A DNA stretch of 64,000 bases, taken from positions 434,001-498,000 of the forward strand of contig JAPLLG010000007.1 in NCBI GenBank assembly GCA_026387665.1, given 5' to 3'. This document shows, piece by piece, positions 1-7,914 of this stretch. A program made the translations under genes and the position numbers. How positions within the stretch are numbered: position 1 is the first letter of the stretch; each line of letters begins with the position of its first letter. Source of the DNA: Nitrospirota bacterium. Lineage in GTDB: Bacteria; Nitrospirota; Nitrospiria; Nitrospirales; Nitrospiraceae. Below the pieces are notes generated by a model that had not been told where the DNA came from, did not search any database, and worked only from the letters and a program-made list of their open reading frames with translations.

Positions 1-233
1 GTCTTGAGCGCCGCGAGCGCATCTTGTTCCGCAGACCCAGCCTCAGACAAGGCGGACTCGGCTGCCGATGCCTGCCTGGTAATCGCGCCGGTAGTTACCC
101 GATGGACCATGCGGCAAGAACTGCACGTGAGCACCACAATGCGCTCCGGCTCGACGCGTTTGACCGTCAGACAAAGCGGATGCACCGACCAACATTGCTG
201 GAGAAAGGCTCCGCCGCGAATTGTCTCTGCCAT
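1..233 (-). CDS. Small CxxC protein, 3' end outside window
   Basis: This gene is open from an ATG at 233 to the left edge of the window, so its C-terminus is missing. The start has a good ribosome binding site (GAGGACAGG, about 3-8 bases upstream). The visible 77 residues contain a CSSC pair at about residues 40-43 inside a basic segment (LTCSSCRMVHRV), which could be half of a zinc ribbon, followed by an Ala/Ser/Glu-rich stretch. It reads in the same direction as the two small genes at 342-961 but is separated from them by a word-hairpin repeat. No family is recognised and no function is proposed. Confidence 0.5.
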   Translation of the reverse strand, partial: MAETIRGGAFLQQCWSVHPLCLTVKRVEPERIVVLTCSSCRMVHRVTTGAITRQASAAESALSEAGSAEQDALAALK

Positions 234-260
234 TACCTGTCCTCGCGCCCAAGCAGGTTA

Positions 261-332
261 GTCTGGTTGATCTGGTTCATTTGGTTAGTTTCGTTCAAGC
301 AAAAACCAGACAAACCAGATAGACCAAATGAA
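261..332. repeat. Word-hairpin repeat, CTGGTT type
   Basis: Degenerate tandem words of the form CTGGTT(G/C)AT on the left (261-286) are mirrored by ACCAGA(C/T) words on the right (304-332). GTTCATTTGGT and ACCAAATGAAC are exact reverse complements. The same type occurs at 9553-9660. It fills the gap between two minus-strand genes. Confidence 0.7.
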
Positions 333-341
333 CAAAACGGG

Positions 342-677
342 CTACAGAGCCCAAAGGATCAGCATCACCAGCAGGCCAAGCCCATAGGGGAGCACGCAAG
401 AATAGAGCAATGCCGACCTGGCTCGGTCCGTCGACCCGTTGCGCGACAGTTGCTCCTTGTAGACGAATTCACGGGAGAGAATCAGCACGGTGAGAGTCAG
501 CGCCAAGGTCCGGCTTGTTCGCGGCCAGGTGTAGGCGCCGCTGGCAATGAAGTTCGCCGTGAAAAATCCACTGAAGAAGAGAATCAACGGCGCCAGAACG
601 AAGCGGACTGAGTCGGAAAAAAAGGCATGCCAGCCCGGACGGGTTTCCACTGGACTGGACTGTGAGCTGGGAGTCAC
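342..677 (-). CDS. Small membrane protein of unknown function
   Basis: About 111 residues. Three hydrophobic segments are visible: VLAPLILFFSGFF, a mid-protein TLALTLTVLIL, and a C-terminal LGLLVMLIL ending at the stop, so this is probably an inner-membrane protein with about three helices. The GTG start at 677 is chosen because it overlaps the stop of the upstream gene as GTGA, the usual sign of translational coupling. A longer reading from 755 would only add out-of-frame sequence of that upstream gene. The family is not recognised; function is unknown. Confidence 0.55.
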   Translation of the reverse strand: MTPSSQSSPVETRPGWHAFFSDSVRFVLAPLILFFSGFFTANFIASGAYTWPRTSRTLALTLTVLILSREFVYKEQLSRNGSTDRARSALLYSCVLPYGLGLLVMLILWAL

Positions 678-961
678 GACCCGACGGCCACGGGAGTCTC
701 TTCCTTCGGCGAAAGAGAGGGACTGCCCTCTTGGGCGGCGCGGCAGGCCTTGCATACGCGGGGACGAACTTTCAGGAATGTCACTTTGCCGCTGGCCAGG
801 CAGCTGTAATGGACGAACTCGTCACACAGGGTGCAGCGAGACCACCCGCCGGAGAAAAACGTTTTGTTGCGGTAGAGCCCTTCCTTGCAGACCTTGCAGT
901 TGCGGGGCTCAATCCCCAACAACATCGGCTCCCAATCTCCACCCGCTTTCCTGATACTCAT
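674..961 (-). CDS. Small zinc-ribbon-like protein
   Basis: 95 residues with eight cysteines in pairs: CKVC (about 23-26), CTLC (about 43-46), a single C in HYSC (about 54) and CKAC (about 70-73), plus a histidine in the third cluster (FVHYSCL). This arrangement suggests a treble-clef or zinc-ribbon fold binding two metal ions. The C-terminal tail is acidic and Ser/Pro-rich. It is coupled by a GTGA overlap to the small membrane protein at 342-677, so the two are probably made together. The partner or nucleic acid it binds cannot be told from sequence. Confidence 0.5.
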   Translation of the reverse strand: MSIRKAGGDWEPMLLGIEPRNCKVCKEGLYRNKTFFSGGWSRCTLCDEFVHYSCLASGKVTFLKVRPRVCKACRAAQEGSPSLSPKEETPVAVGS

Positions 962-1030
962 GGTGCGGAGTATAGCGAAGGCAAGCAGCGAGAGGCAAGG
1001 GGCGCAGAAGCCGTGACACTTCTTGCTTCT

Positions 1031-1071
1031 GACCTTTCACGTTTCACCTTTTACGTCTCACGCCTCACGGT
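1031..1071. repeat. Word repeat, CGTGA type (one strong arm)
   Basis: Five TCACG/TCACC words in a row (TTTCACG, TTTCACC, TCTCACG, CCTCACG) just upstream of the prenyl synthase gene. The complementary left arm is weak here, unlike the matching repeats at 49738-49817 and 63091-63197. Confidence 0.5.
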
Positions 1072-1149
1072 TTGACAGCCCCCAGCCTGTTTGTTACTCT
1101 CCCCAGCCGACTCTCATTACCAGACACCACAACCTCCATCTTCACGCTC

Positions 1150-2040
1150 ATGAACATCAAAGACTACCTTGAACAGAAGCGAAACGACGTGGATCGGTTC
1201 CTCGATTCCGTCATGCCCAGCGCCACCACGCCGCCCGCCACGCTCCACGAGAGCATGAGATACAGTCTCATGGCGGGAGGAAAGCGCGTCCGCCCGATCC
1301 TGGCCATGGCCGCGGCAGAAGCGGTGGGGCAGCCGGCGCCTGGATTGATGCCGGTCGCCTGCTCGCTGGAGCTGATCCATACCTACTCCCTGATTCACGA
1401 CGACCTGCCCGCGATGGACAACGACGACTTCCGCCGCGGGAAACCGACGAACCACAAGGTCTATGGCGACGCCATGGCGATCCTGGCCGGCGATGCCCTG
1501 CTGACGATGGCCTTCGATCTCTGCAGCCGTCCTGATCTCATGAAAGGCTGCGACCCGGCTCGCCAAGTGCGGCTGATTCAAGAGCTGGCCTATGGATCGG
1601 GAAACGTGGGGATGGTGGGAGGGCAGGTCTTCGATATCCAAGCCGAGAACAAAGACATCGATCTCGCAACGCTCCAGAACATTCATAAACATAAAACCGG
1701 CATGTTGATCCGCGCCGCGGTGCGGATGGGCGCCATTGCCGCCGGCGCAACCGACCGCCAACTGGACGACCTCACGAGCTATGCCGAGGATGTCGGACTG
1801 GCCTTTCAAATTGCGGACGATGTGCTCAACGTGACGGGGACGCGCGAGGAACTGGGCAAGAATCCCAACACCGACGCGGAACGGGGCAAGAAAACCTACC
1901 CGACGTTCTACGGAGCCGAGGGAGCCAGGAAACTGGCGGACGACTGTGTGGCCCGCGCCATCGCGCGCCTTTCCTCGTTCGGCCCAGCCGCCGAGCCGCT
2001 CAGTGAAATCGCGCGCTATATCACGTCACGGAAAAATTAG
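1150..2040 (+). CDS. ispA: Farnesyl/geranylgeranyl diphosphate synthase
   Basis: A 296-residue trans-prenyltransferase of the IspA family. It condenses isopentenyl diphosphate with allylic diphosphates to make C15 or C20 prenyl diphosphates in the cytoplasm. Visible motifs: GGKRVRP (substrate diphosphate binding), the first Asp-rich motif DDLPAMDND, and the second Asp-rich region DDVLNVTG followed by the K in GKKTYP. The start at 1150 (MNIKDYLEQ) is preferred to the upstream in-frame start at 1072, whose extra 26 residues are unlike the family. The HpnA-type epimerase and DUF422 protein follow on the same strand, so the product probably feeds hopanoid or carotenoid synthesis. Chain length cannot be fixed by eye. 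Confidence 0.93.
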   Translation: MNIKDYLEQKRNDVDRFLDSVMPSATTPPATLHESMRYSLMAGGKRVRPILAMAAAEAVGQPAPGLMPVACSLELIHTYSLIHDDLPAMDNDDFRRGKPTNHKVYGDAMAILAGDALLTMAFDLCSRPDLMKGCDPARQVRLIQELAYGSGNVGMVGGQVFDIQAENKDIDLATLQNIHKHKTGMLIRAAVRMGAIAAGATDRQLDDLTSYAEDVGLAFQIADDVLNVTGTREELGKNPNTDAERGKKTYPTFYGAEGARKLADDCVARAIARLSSFGPAAEPLSEIARYITSRKN

Positions 2041-2166
2041 TGCTGAGTGCTGAGACATGGGTGCTGAGTCAATGACAAGACCACTTATGTTTATGGACTA
2101 CTCCTATCCGCTTCAACGCATCTCGCCTCTCCCCATTCAACTCTCAGCACTCAGCACTCAGCACTT
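2041..2166. repeat. Word-hairpin repeat, TGCTGAG type
   Basis: Left arm 2041-2072 is made of TGCTGAG words starting at the base after the ispA stop. Right arm 2140-2166 is CTCAGCACTCAGCACTCAGC and ends three bases before the hpnA ATG. The repeat therefore occupies essentially the whole intergenic gap. The same type occurs between nuoA and nuoB. Confidence 0.8.
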
Positions 2167-2169
2167 CTT

Positions 2170-3153
2170 ATGAAGGCGCTCGTTACAGGGGCAACTGGCT
2201 TTATCGGAGGCGCGGTCACACGCGCGCTGGTGAGCCGAGGCATCGACGTCCGGGTCCTGACCCGCGGAGAATCCGACCTCCAAAATCTTCAAGATTTGAC
2301 CGTCGAACGGGTCGAGGGCGACCTGCGCGATCAGGCTTCGTTGCGCAAGGCCCTCACCGGCTGCCAGCAGCTCTACCATGTGGCAGCGCACTATGCGCTC
2401 TGGGCCAAAGATCCCTCGATCTTCTACGACGTCAACGTCACCGGCACAAAAAATCTCATGGAAGCGGCCCGTGCCATCGGCACAGACAGGATCGTCTACT
2501 GCAGCACCATCGGCGCCATCGGCCTCCCACCAGGCGGAGGGCTCGGGACGGAAGAGACGCCCGTCTCGCTCGATCAGATGGCGGGCCACTACAAACGGTC
2601 GAAGTACCTGGCCGAGCAAGAGGTCTTGACGCTCGCGAAGGCGGGGCTGCCGGTCGTCATCGTAAACCCCAGCGCCCCGGTCGGCGCAGGCGATGTGAAG
2701 CCGACCCCGACCGGGCAGATCATCGTGGATTTCATGAAGGGCCGCATGCCCGCCTATATCGAAACCGGGATGAACATTGTGGACGTCGATGACGTGGCAG
2801 CCGGCCATCTGCTAGCGATGGAGAAGGGCCGGATCGGCGAGCGCTACATTCTGGGCAACAAAAACTTGATGTTGCGCGAGGTATTCGAGATTTTGAGCCG
2901 CCTGACCGGCGTCAAGGCGCCCACGATCAAAGTGCCGCGCCTGGCGATTCTCCCCCTGGCCTACCTCAATCAATGGATCGCCAACCTCACAGGCCAGCCA
3001 CCCCGCATTCCGCTCGAAGGGGTGAAGATGGCCAAGTACAAGATGCACTACGATTGCAGCAAGGCGATCAGAGAGCTCGGCATCCCGCAGACGCCGCCGG
3101 AAGTCGCGCTTGGGAAAGCCGTCCAATGGTTCCGAGATCATAAATATGTGTAA
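2170..3153 (+). CDS. hpnA: Hopanoid-associated sugar epimerase HpnA
   Basis: A 327-residue short-chain dehydrogenase/epimerase of the extended SDR type. The N-terminus has the NAD(P)-binding GATGFIGG, the catalytic Tyr-Lys pair is in HYKRSKYLAE, and the Ser is in CSTIGAIG. The segments VNPSAPVGAGDVKPTPTG and NIVDVDDVAAGH are characteristic of HpnA, which is encoded near hopanoid genes and thought to act on a sugar nucleotide for the hopanoid side chain. No squalene-hopene cyclase lies in this window, so the hopanoid link rests on family similarity plus the upstream prenyl diphosphate synthase. It is separated from ispA by a word-hairpin that leaves no clear Shine-Dalgarno. Confidence 0.85.
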   Translation: MKALVTGATGFIGGAVTRALVSRGIDVRVLTRGESDLQNLQDLTVERVEGDLRDQASLRKALTGCQQLYHVAAHYALWAKDPSIFYDVNVTGTKNLMEAARAIGTDRIVYCSTIGAIGLPPGGGLGTEETPVSLDQMAGHYKRSKYLAEQEVLTLAKAGLPVVIVNPSAPVGAGDVKPTPTGQIIVDFMKGRMPAYIETGMNIVDVDDVAAGHLLAMEKGRIGERYILGNKNLMLREVFEILSRLTGVKAPTIKVPRLAILPLAYLNQWIANLTGQPPRIPLEGVKMAKYKMHYDCSKAIRELGIPQTPPEVALGKAVQWFRDHKYV

Positions 3154-3163
3154 CAAAAGCAGT

Positions 3164-3225
3164 GAGCCATCAGCTCTCAGCTTTCAGGTCTGAGCTGACG
3201 GCTGATTGCTGAAAGCTGAAGGCTC
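3164..3225. repeat. Word-hairpin repeat, CTGATAGC/CAGCT type
   Basis: Left arm 3164-3187 (GAGCCATCAGCTCTCAGCTT plus TCAG) pairs with right arm 3202-3225, with four mismatches over 24 bases. It fills the hpnA-DUF422 gap almost completely. Confidence 0.8.
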
Positions 3226-3231
3226 TTCTCT

Positions 3232-4044
3232 ATGGACCTCCTGGCTCTCTTTTTCAAAACCGTCCTCCTCCGCCCCTACGTCTTCGTCTTTCTGGCGGCG
3301 TTCCTCTTCGCCGCGATCAAGCTGATCGGCTGGCCCAGGACCTGGCGGTTCTGGCTGATTAGCTGGGCCACGGCCTTCGTCTGCGAATTTTCATCCACGC
3401 GCAATGGAATTCCCTTCGGCTGGTACCATTACAACGGGTCAACCGTGGGGCAGGAGCTCTACTTCTCCAACATCCCCTTCATGGACTCGATCTCGTTCAG
3501 CTTTCTTCTCTACGCGGCCTACTGCCTGACACTCTGCTTTCTGCTCCCGGTCCGTCCTTCCTCTGACCGCTCCAGAAGCTGGCTCACCCAGCTCCGCTTC
3601 GATCGCGCCACCCGCACCGGCTGGGCAGCCCTCCTCGTCACAGCGTTGTTTTATGCCTTCATCGACATGGCCATCGATCCGGTCGCCTTGCGAGGCGACC
3701 GCTGGTTCCTGGGCAAGATCTACTATTACCCGGACCCCGGCACCCACTTCGGCGTGCCCCTCGCGAACTATGTCGGCTGGGCCGTGGTCGGACTGATTTC
3801 CCTTTCCATCTACTTTCGATTCGACCGGCGGCTCCCGAAACCAGCCTTCCCTGCCAGCGACTCCGTCACCGCCAGGCTCCTCCTCGGCGTCGGTCTGTAC
3901 TATGGAGTGCTGGCCTTTAACCTCGGCGTGACCTTCTGGATCGGCGAATCGCTGCTCGGCATGACAGGCCTGCTGATGTACGTTCCCGTAACCGTCTTGC
4001 TCCTGCTCCGGCTTCTCAAACCGCTCGAACCCGGCAATCCCTAG
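3232..4044 (+). CDS. DUF422/CruF-like carotenoid biosynthesis membrane protein
   Basis: A 270-residue polytopic membrane protein with about seven hydrophobic segments. The conserved patches FSSTRNGIPFGWYHY and NIPFMDSISFSFL, and later DMAIDPVALRGDRW, YPDPGTHFGVPLANYVGW, match the DUF422 family. Characterised members are carotenoid 1,2-hydratases (CruF, bisanhydrobacterioruberin hydratase). The inferred role is hydration of a C30-C50 carotenoid end in the inner membrane. No other carotenoid gene is visible here except the prenyl synthase two genes upstream. Substrate is unknown. Confidence 0.75.
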   Translation: MDLLALFFKTVLLRPYVFVFLAAFLFAAIKLIGWPRTWRFWLISWATAFVCEFSSTRNGIPFGWYHYNGSTVGQELYFSNIPFMDSISFSFLLYAAYCLTLCFLLPVRPSSDRSRSWLTQLRFDRATRTGWAALLVTALFYAFIDMAIDPVALRGDRWFLGKIYYYPDPGTHFGVPLANYVGWAVVGLISLSIYFRFDRRLPKPAFPASDSVTARLLLGVGLYYGVLAFNLGVTFWIGESLLGMTGLLMYVPVTVLLLLRLLKPLEPGNP

Positions 4045-4060
4045 CCATTGGGCCTGCTGG

Positions 4061-4090
4061 TGGCAATAACTCGGAATAATTTTGTATAGT
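4061..4090 (+). promoter_or_regulatory. Possible promoter for the cytochrome c gene
   Basis: TGGCAA at 4061-4066 and TATAGT at 4085-4090 with an 18-base spacer, 19 bases upstream of the cytochrome start. The -35 box is poor. Confidence 0.3.
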
Positions 4091-4108
4091 GCAGTCCGAG
4101 GCGATACG

Positions 4109-4729
4109 ATGCGAACCAAGCTCCTGATAGTCATCCTTCTTGTAGTACTGGCCGGCGCGACGACGTTCGGCTGGCTGGGCTATCGATTGTTCACCACCGG
4201 CTTTAGCGCGAAGACGGAACCCCAGGCGATCGAGATATTTATGGCGCGCCAGATTCGGCATCTCGCCATCCCGCTCGAGCAACGGAACAGCCCCAACCCT
4301 GTCCCGCTCAGCCCGGATCTCTTGCAGGAAGGATTGGCCCACTTCGCCGACCATTGCGCGGTCTGCCATGCCAACGACGGGAGCGGCCAGACGCCTATCG
4401 GCAAGAATGTGTACCCCAAGGCGCCGGACCTCCGGTTGCCCGAGACACAATCGATGTCCGACGGGGAACTCTTCTGGGTCATTCACAACGGCATTCGCTT
4501 CACCGCCATGCCGGCCTGGGGCGGAGGCGACCCGGCCCAGGACCTGGGCAGCTGGAAGCTGGTCCACTTCCTTCGCCACCTCCCGCAACTGACAACAGAA
4601 GAGCTCGACCAGATGAAGGCCCTCAATCCCAAAACGAAGAAAGACCTGGAAGAGGAAGCCGCGTTCGACCAATTCCTCCAGGGCAACGACTCTGCGGCGA
4701 TACAGCCGGAGAGCGGCCATCAGCATTAA
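4109..4729 (+). CDS. Membrane-anchored monohaem cytochrome c
   Basis: 206 residues. An N-terminal hydrophobic helix (residues about 4-24) serves as signal or anchor, followed by a single class I cytochrome domain with the haem motif CAVCH (about residues 88-92). The distal Met ligand is probably in FTAMPAWGGG. The C-terminal tail is charged and ends in GHQH. It should act as a periplasmic electron carrier. The start at 4109 places a Lys/Arg n-region in front of the hydrophobic core, as expected for a signal anchor. Its redox partner is not evident from the neighbours, which are small envelope proteins. Confidence 0.85.
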   Translation: MRTKLLIVILLVVLAGATTFGWLGYRLFTTGFSAKTEPQAIEIFMARQIRHLAIPLEQRNSPNPVPLSPDLLQEGLAHFADHCAVCHANDGSGQTPIGKNVYPKAPDLRLPETQSMSDGELFWVIHNGIRFTAMPAWGGGDPAQDLGSWKLVHFLRHLPQLTTEELDQMKALNPKTKKDLEEEAAFDQFLQGNDSAAIQPESGHQH

Positions 4730-4741
4730 GCGACCGCTTGT

Positions 4742-5104
4742 ATGAAAAAGGACCGATTCAACATGATGTACCGGAGTCTTCTCGCTTGCGCCCTGTGCCT
4801 CATCTCCGCCACCGCCTTTGCCCACGGCAGCGGGCAACATGTACTCGGCACGGTGACGGCCATTGACGCAACGCACCTCGAAATCAAAACGCCCAAAGGC
4901 CAGACCGTTGACGTGCACGTCAACAAACAAACCCGGTTCAGAGAGAAGGGCAATCCGAAAGGCGCCAATATGCCTTCGGTGGGAGATCGCGTCGTCATCG
5001 AAGCGACCAAGACCAACAAGATCCTGACCGCAACCGAAGTCCATTACGCATCAGGCAAACGTATGCCAAGCCCGGCACAACCGGCGCCCACTCAAGCAAG
5101 GTGA
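4742..5104 (+). CDS. Small exported protein, OB-like (DUF5666-type)
   Basis: 120 residues with a clear signal peptide (basic n-region, hydrophobic core about 9-21, AFA cleavage site). The mature part (GTVTAIDATHLEIKTP ... VGDRVVIEATK) has the beta-rich pattern of DUF5666/OB-fold periplasmic domains. A His pair near the mature N-terminus (HGSGQH) could bind metal. It starts 12 bases after the cytochrome stop, so the two are probably co-transcribed. An alternative ATG at 4763 lies 10 bases after AAGGA and would also leave a valid signal peptide. Function unknown. Confidence 0.6.
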   Translation: MKKDRFNMMYRSLLACALCLISATAFAHGSGQHVLGTVTAIDATHLEIKTPKGQTVDVHVNKQTRFREKGNPKGANMPSVGDRVVIEATKTNKILTATEVHYASGKRMPSPAQPAPTQAR

Positions 5105-5107
5105 TTT

Positions 5108-5569
5108 ATGCCAACCGTTCGTGTGACGCGAGAAATTCATAACTACCTCTTTCACGGCGGGCTTCAGGCCGTCACCACCCGCGTGCTGGTCACGGGAATC
5201 GCGGTCTTCCTGGCCGTCATGACCGTGCCAGGCATTGAGGTCGACTCGATCCCTGCCGGAATCGCCGCCATCCTCGTGCTCATGTTTCTCAATCTCCTGG
5301 TCCGGCCCATTCTCTTTGTGCTGACCCTCCCCTTGATCGTCCTCTCGTTGGGACTCTTTCTCATTGTGGTCAACGCCCTGCTACTGGAATTCACCGCCTA
5401 TCTCGTCAAGGGATTCACCGTCACGGGATTCTGGCCGGCCGTCGGCGGCGCGGTGGTGATCAGTCTGGTCACCACGATCCTCAATGCCTGGACCGCTGAA
5501 CCGCGCCAACCGGAGCCGCAGTCCTTCCCCCAACAACGTCCACCTAAAATCATCAACCCAGACGAATAA
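5108..5569 (+). CDS. Phage_holin_4_2 family membrane protein
   Basis: 153 residues, four hydrophobic helices (about 24-45, 49-71, 74-97 and 103-122) and a Pro/Gln-rich cytoplasmic tail. The pattern GIEV...GIAAILVLMFLNLLVRPILFVLTLPL is typical of this widespread bacterial membrane family (also called DUF360/YvlD type). Despite the name, most members are chromosomal and unrelated to lysis, and no phage gene is nearby. It starts three bases after the previous gene ends, so it belongs to the same operon. Role in the envelope is unknown. Confidence 0.75.
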   Translation: MPTVRVTREIHNYLFHGGLQAVTTRVLVTGIAVFLAVMTVPGIEVDSIPAGIAAILVLMFLNLLVRPILFVLTLPLIVLSLGLFLIVVNALLLEFTAYLVKGFTVTGFWPAVGGAVVISLVTTILNAWTAEPRQPEPQSFPQQRPPKIINPDE

Positions 5570-5587
5570 CAAGCCCATTCCTTTTCA

Positions 5588-5616
5588 TTGAATTGCTCGG
5601 CGCACGTTGTTACAAT
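5588..5616 (+). promoter_or_regulatory. Sigma-70 type promoter for the GAF kinase-like gene
   Basis: TTGAAT at 5588-5593 and TACAAT at 5611-5616 with a 17-base spacer. A promoter here requires a start codon downstream, which supports ATG 5645 for the next gene. Confidence 0.55.
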
Positions 5617-5644
5617 GTGTGCGCTAGTCCACCCAAACTCACGA

Positions 5645-7462
5645 ATGACACCCACAGCCCCACACAGCAAACCAATTCCCGAGACGCAGCTTCAGCGGAC
5701 CTTGACGGCCGTGCTGAACGATTTGCCGGTCGACGCCGCGCTGGCCGCCGTATTCCACCGGGAACAAGGCCCGCTGGTCGGCCATGCGGCACGGGGCTTC
5801 ACCCCGCGCGACACGCAAGCGATCCTCCGGACACTCTCAGCTCCCGCCGTCGCGGCCGCAGCGGCCTCGAACAATCAGGAGGATGGACGCACCATTCGCC
5901 TCCGCCTGATTACGCCGGGCGCGAAATCGATGCTCGCTGTGCCCCTCCGGTATCGCAATAAAACCTACGGCTTCCTCGTCATCGGGCGCAAAGAGAGCGC
6001 CACGTTCGCGAAAAAAGAGAAGAGCTTGATGGAGCAGGCCAGCGACGAGGTCACGAAAGCGCTGGAGCGCGACGGCCTGTTCGATATGAACGTCGTGCTC
6101 AGCCGACCCTTCGTCGCGCACGAGCCGGTCCCTCCGCCACCCTCTCCCGCAGAGCTGTTTGCGGCGCCGGTGTCGCAGCTCACGCCGGAACTCCAGGATA
6201 AAATTATCGCCGCCTTGACGGATGCCAACCAATACGTCGCCTACGATCGCATCTGGGCCTGCCACTACGACCCCCTCGCGGGCAACGTCGAAGTCCTGGG
6301 CATGGCCGGCGATCTGAAGAGCGAACAGAAAGACGGGAAGAAAGATCTGAAGCCGGGCCACCGCCTCACGCTCGACAGCTCCGCCTCCGGCTGGGCGGTT
6401 CGCCATCGCAAGCCGCGCGTGGATCACGACCTCGCCTCCACACAAGGGCGATTCCTCGATCACAAATATCTGTTCAAGGACCGGCTGCTCTCCTCGCTCG
6501 TCGTGCCCTTCTTCGTCCGGGGACAAGTGGGCGGCACCATCACCCTGGCCTCGAAAGAAGCCGGACGGTACCAACAGACGGATGCCCGTACGCTCGAACC
6601 GATCATCGTCAAGATTGCAGAAATCCTCCAGGCCCCGGTATCAGTACCGGCCAGCCAGGCCCAGGCCACTGGCCAAGAAGGCGCGCCAGGAGAGGCCACA
6701 GCTCCGGACTCTTCTGAGCCCATCATCAGAAAGCAGGAGCGACAGGCCGCCATCGGCGAGTTCAGCATGTTCCTCGCGACAGAAGTGCGGGAGCCCCTCG
6801 CCTCGATCCGCGCGCAACTGGAAGAAGTCACGGGTGAAGGCATCCTCGACTTCGACCCCCAGACACGCGTCGAGAACGCGATGCGCGACTTGATCCGCGT
6901 CGAAGCCATCCTGAACGAGATTTTGGACTTTGCGAAACCGCTCGAACTGAATCGACGGCTCCTCCGCATCCCCGAAGTCATCGAAAGCGCGCTCACGGTG
7001 GTCGCAACCGACCTCGAAGTTACAAGAATCCAGGTGACCAAGGACTATGCGACGATGATCGCGCCGGTCCGCGGCGACGAATCCAAACTCCAGCAAGTCT
7101 TTTTGAGTATTTTCAAGAACGCCGGCGAGGCGATGAGCCCGGGGGGCCATCTCCATATCCAGATCACCCAGCATCGCGCGGGGCGCGGCGTGGAGGATCA
7201 GATCCTCATCAAGAACGACGGAGCGCCCATTCCGGCAGAAATCGTCGACAAGGTTTTTGAACCGTTCTTCACCACGAAGCGGGCTGGCACAGGCCTGGGT
7301 CTCGCCACGGTCAAGAAGATCGTCGAAGAACATGGCGGCTCGATTGCCATCGGCAGCGCGCCAGGCGAAGGCACCACCGTCACCATCCGTCTCCCAGGTC
7401 TCAGCCGCGGACCGTCCTACCGAGGACGAGGACGCAGACCGCCCACACGCCGCCCGGCCTAA
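5645..7462 (+). CDS. GAF-GAF-histidine-kinase-like protein lacking the phospho-accepting His
   Basis: 605 residues, no membrane segment. Two GAF-type sensory domains (about 15-150 and 175-330) precede a dimerisation helix and a HATPase_c domain (about 470-590). The H-box, normally AHEIRNPL, reads ATEVREPLASI, so the phosphorylated histidine is Thr (about residue 379). The N-box (KNAGEAM), F-box (FEPFFTTK) and G2 box (GTGLGLATVKKI) are intact, but the G1 box is IKNDGAPIP instead of DNGxGI. It is therefore probably not a conventional autokinase; it may act as a scaffold, an ATP-binding sensor or an allosteric partner. It stands alone, with its own promoter and a palindromic repeat four bases after the stop. 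Confidence 0.8.
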   Translation: MTPTAPHSKPIPETQLQRTLTAVLNDLPVDAALAAVFHREQGPLVGHAARGFTPRDTQAILRTLSAPAVAAAAASNNQEDGRTIRLRLITPGAKSMLAVPLRYRNKTYGFLVIGRKESATFAKKEKSLMEQASDEVTKALERDGLFDMNVVLSRPFVAHEPVPPPPSPAELFAAPVSQLTPELQDKIIAALTDANQYVAYDRIWACHYDPLAGNVEVLGMAGDLKSEQKDGKKDLKPGHRLTLDSSASGWAVRHRKPRVDHDLASTQGRFLDHKYLFKDRLLSSLVVPFFVRGQVGGTITLASKEAGRYQQTDARTLEPIIVKIAEILQAPVSVPASQAQATGQEGAPGEATAPDSSEPIIRKQERQAAIGEFSMFLATEVREPLASIRAQLEEVTGEGILDFDPQTRVENAMRDLIRVEAILNEILDFAKPLELNRRLLRIPEVIESALTVVATDLEVTRIQVTKDYATMIAPVRGDESKLQQVFLSIFKNAGEAMSPGGHLHIQITQHRAGRGVEDQILIKNDGAPIPAEIVDKVFEPFFTTKRAGTGLGLATVKKIVEEHGGSIAIGSAPGEGTTVTIRLPGLSRGPSYRGRGRRPPTRRPA

Positions 7463-7466
7463 CCGG

Positions 7467-7593
7467 GCAGGACGCTGAAAAATCCCGCCAACATCGTTCT
7501 CGTCTCGAACGCATCCTCAACGTAGCCCAAGGCTACGCCTCCGGTGCGCTCATCGACTGCGGCCTTGATGGACAGGCTTTTTGAGCGTCCTGC
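7467..7593. repeat. Dispersed palindromic element F1, copy A
   Basis: 127 bp with near-perfect ends: GCAGGACGCTGAAAAA at the left and CTTTTTGAGCGTCCTGC at the right. An internal GTAGCC-CAA-GGCTAC palindrome and a CTGCGGCCTTG block are shared with the copies at 10486, 11248 and 51002. It begins four bases after the stop of the kinase-like gene. Confidence 0.8.
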
Positions 7594-7823
7594 GGGAATA
7601 CTCGCCTGCTACACCACTCGTGCGATCCATCGAAGCCTTAACCCGCATCGCTCCGTATCCGGCTCCAAAGCTGCCAGTTCCGATGGTTATGTACGTTTCG
7701 TTGAGTAGCTCAGGAAGGAGAAAGCCTCACTCGGCTTCAGCGTGAACGATCGCATACAGACCACGAGACGTAGATCTGTGGGAAGTGAATCCGTTGGTCT
7801 TTTCCAAATAATATGACTGATGC
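7594..7823. other. Non-coding stretch, nothing recognised
   Basis: Between F1 copy A and the first attC site I see no convincing reading frame, promoter or repeat. This is the chromosomal flank on the distal side of the cassette array. Confidence 0.4.
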
Positions 7824-7914
7824 CAGCTAACGTTATGGTCATCGGCAGGTGCGCGGGGCAGTTGCGAAGACGCTCAAGACTGCTTTCGCCTGTCCGCTGC
7901 GCCTAAAGTTAGAA
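7824..7914 (-). other. attC recombination site 2 (integron cassette end)
   Basis: On the minus strand the site begins at the stop of the DUF2971 gene with TTCTAAC and ends with the core CGTTAGC. The arms TCTAACTTTAGGCGCAGCGG and GCTAACGTTATGGTCATCGG (reverse complement of the 3' arm) pair imperfectly over about 25 bases around a 40-base centre. Length (91 bp), position and core match integron attC sites. Confidence 0.65.

Noticed and set aside
2041-2166. CRISPR-like tandem units
   Set aside because: Units are 7-9 bp, degenerate, without spacers, and the two arms are reverse complements; no cas gene is present.
5108-5569. Possible prophage marker (holin family name)
   Set aside because: The family is mostly chromosomal; no phage structural, lysis or integrase gene is near.
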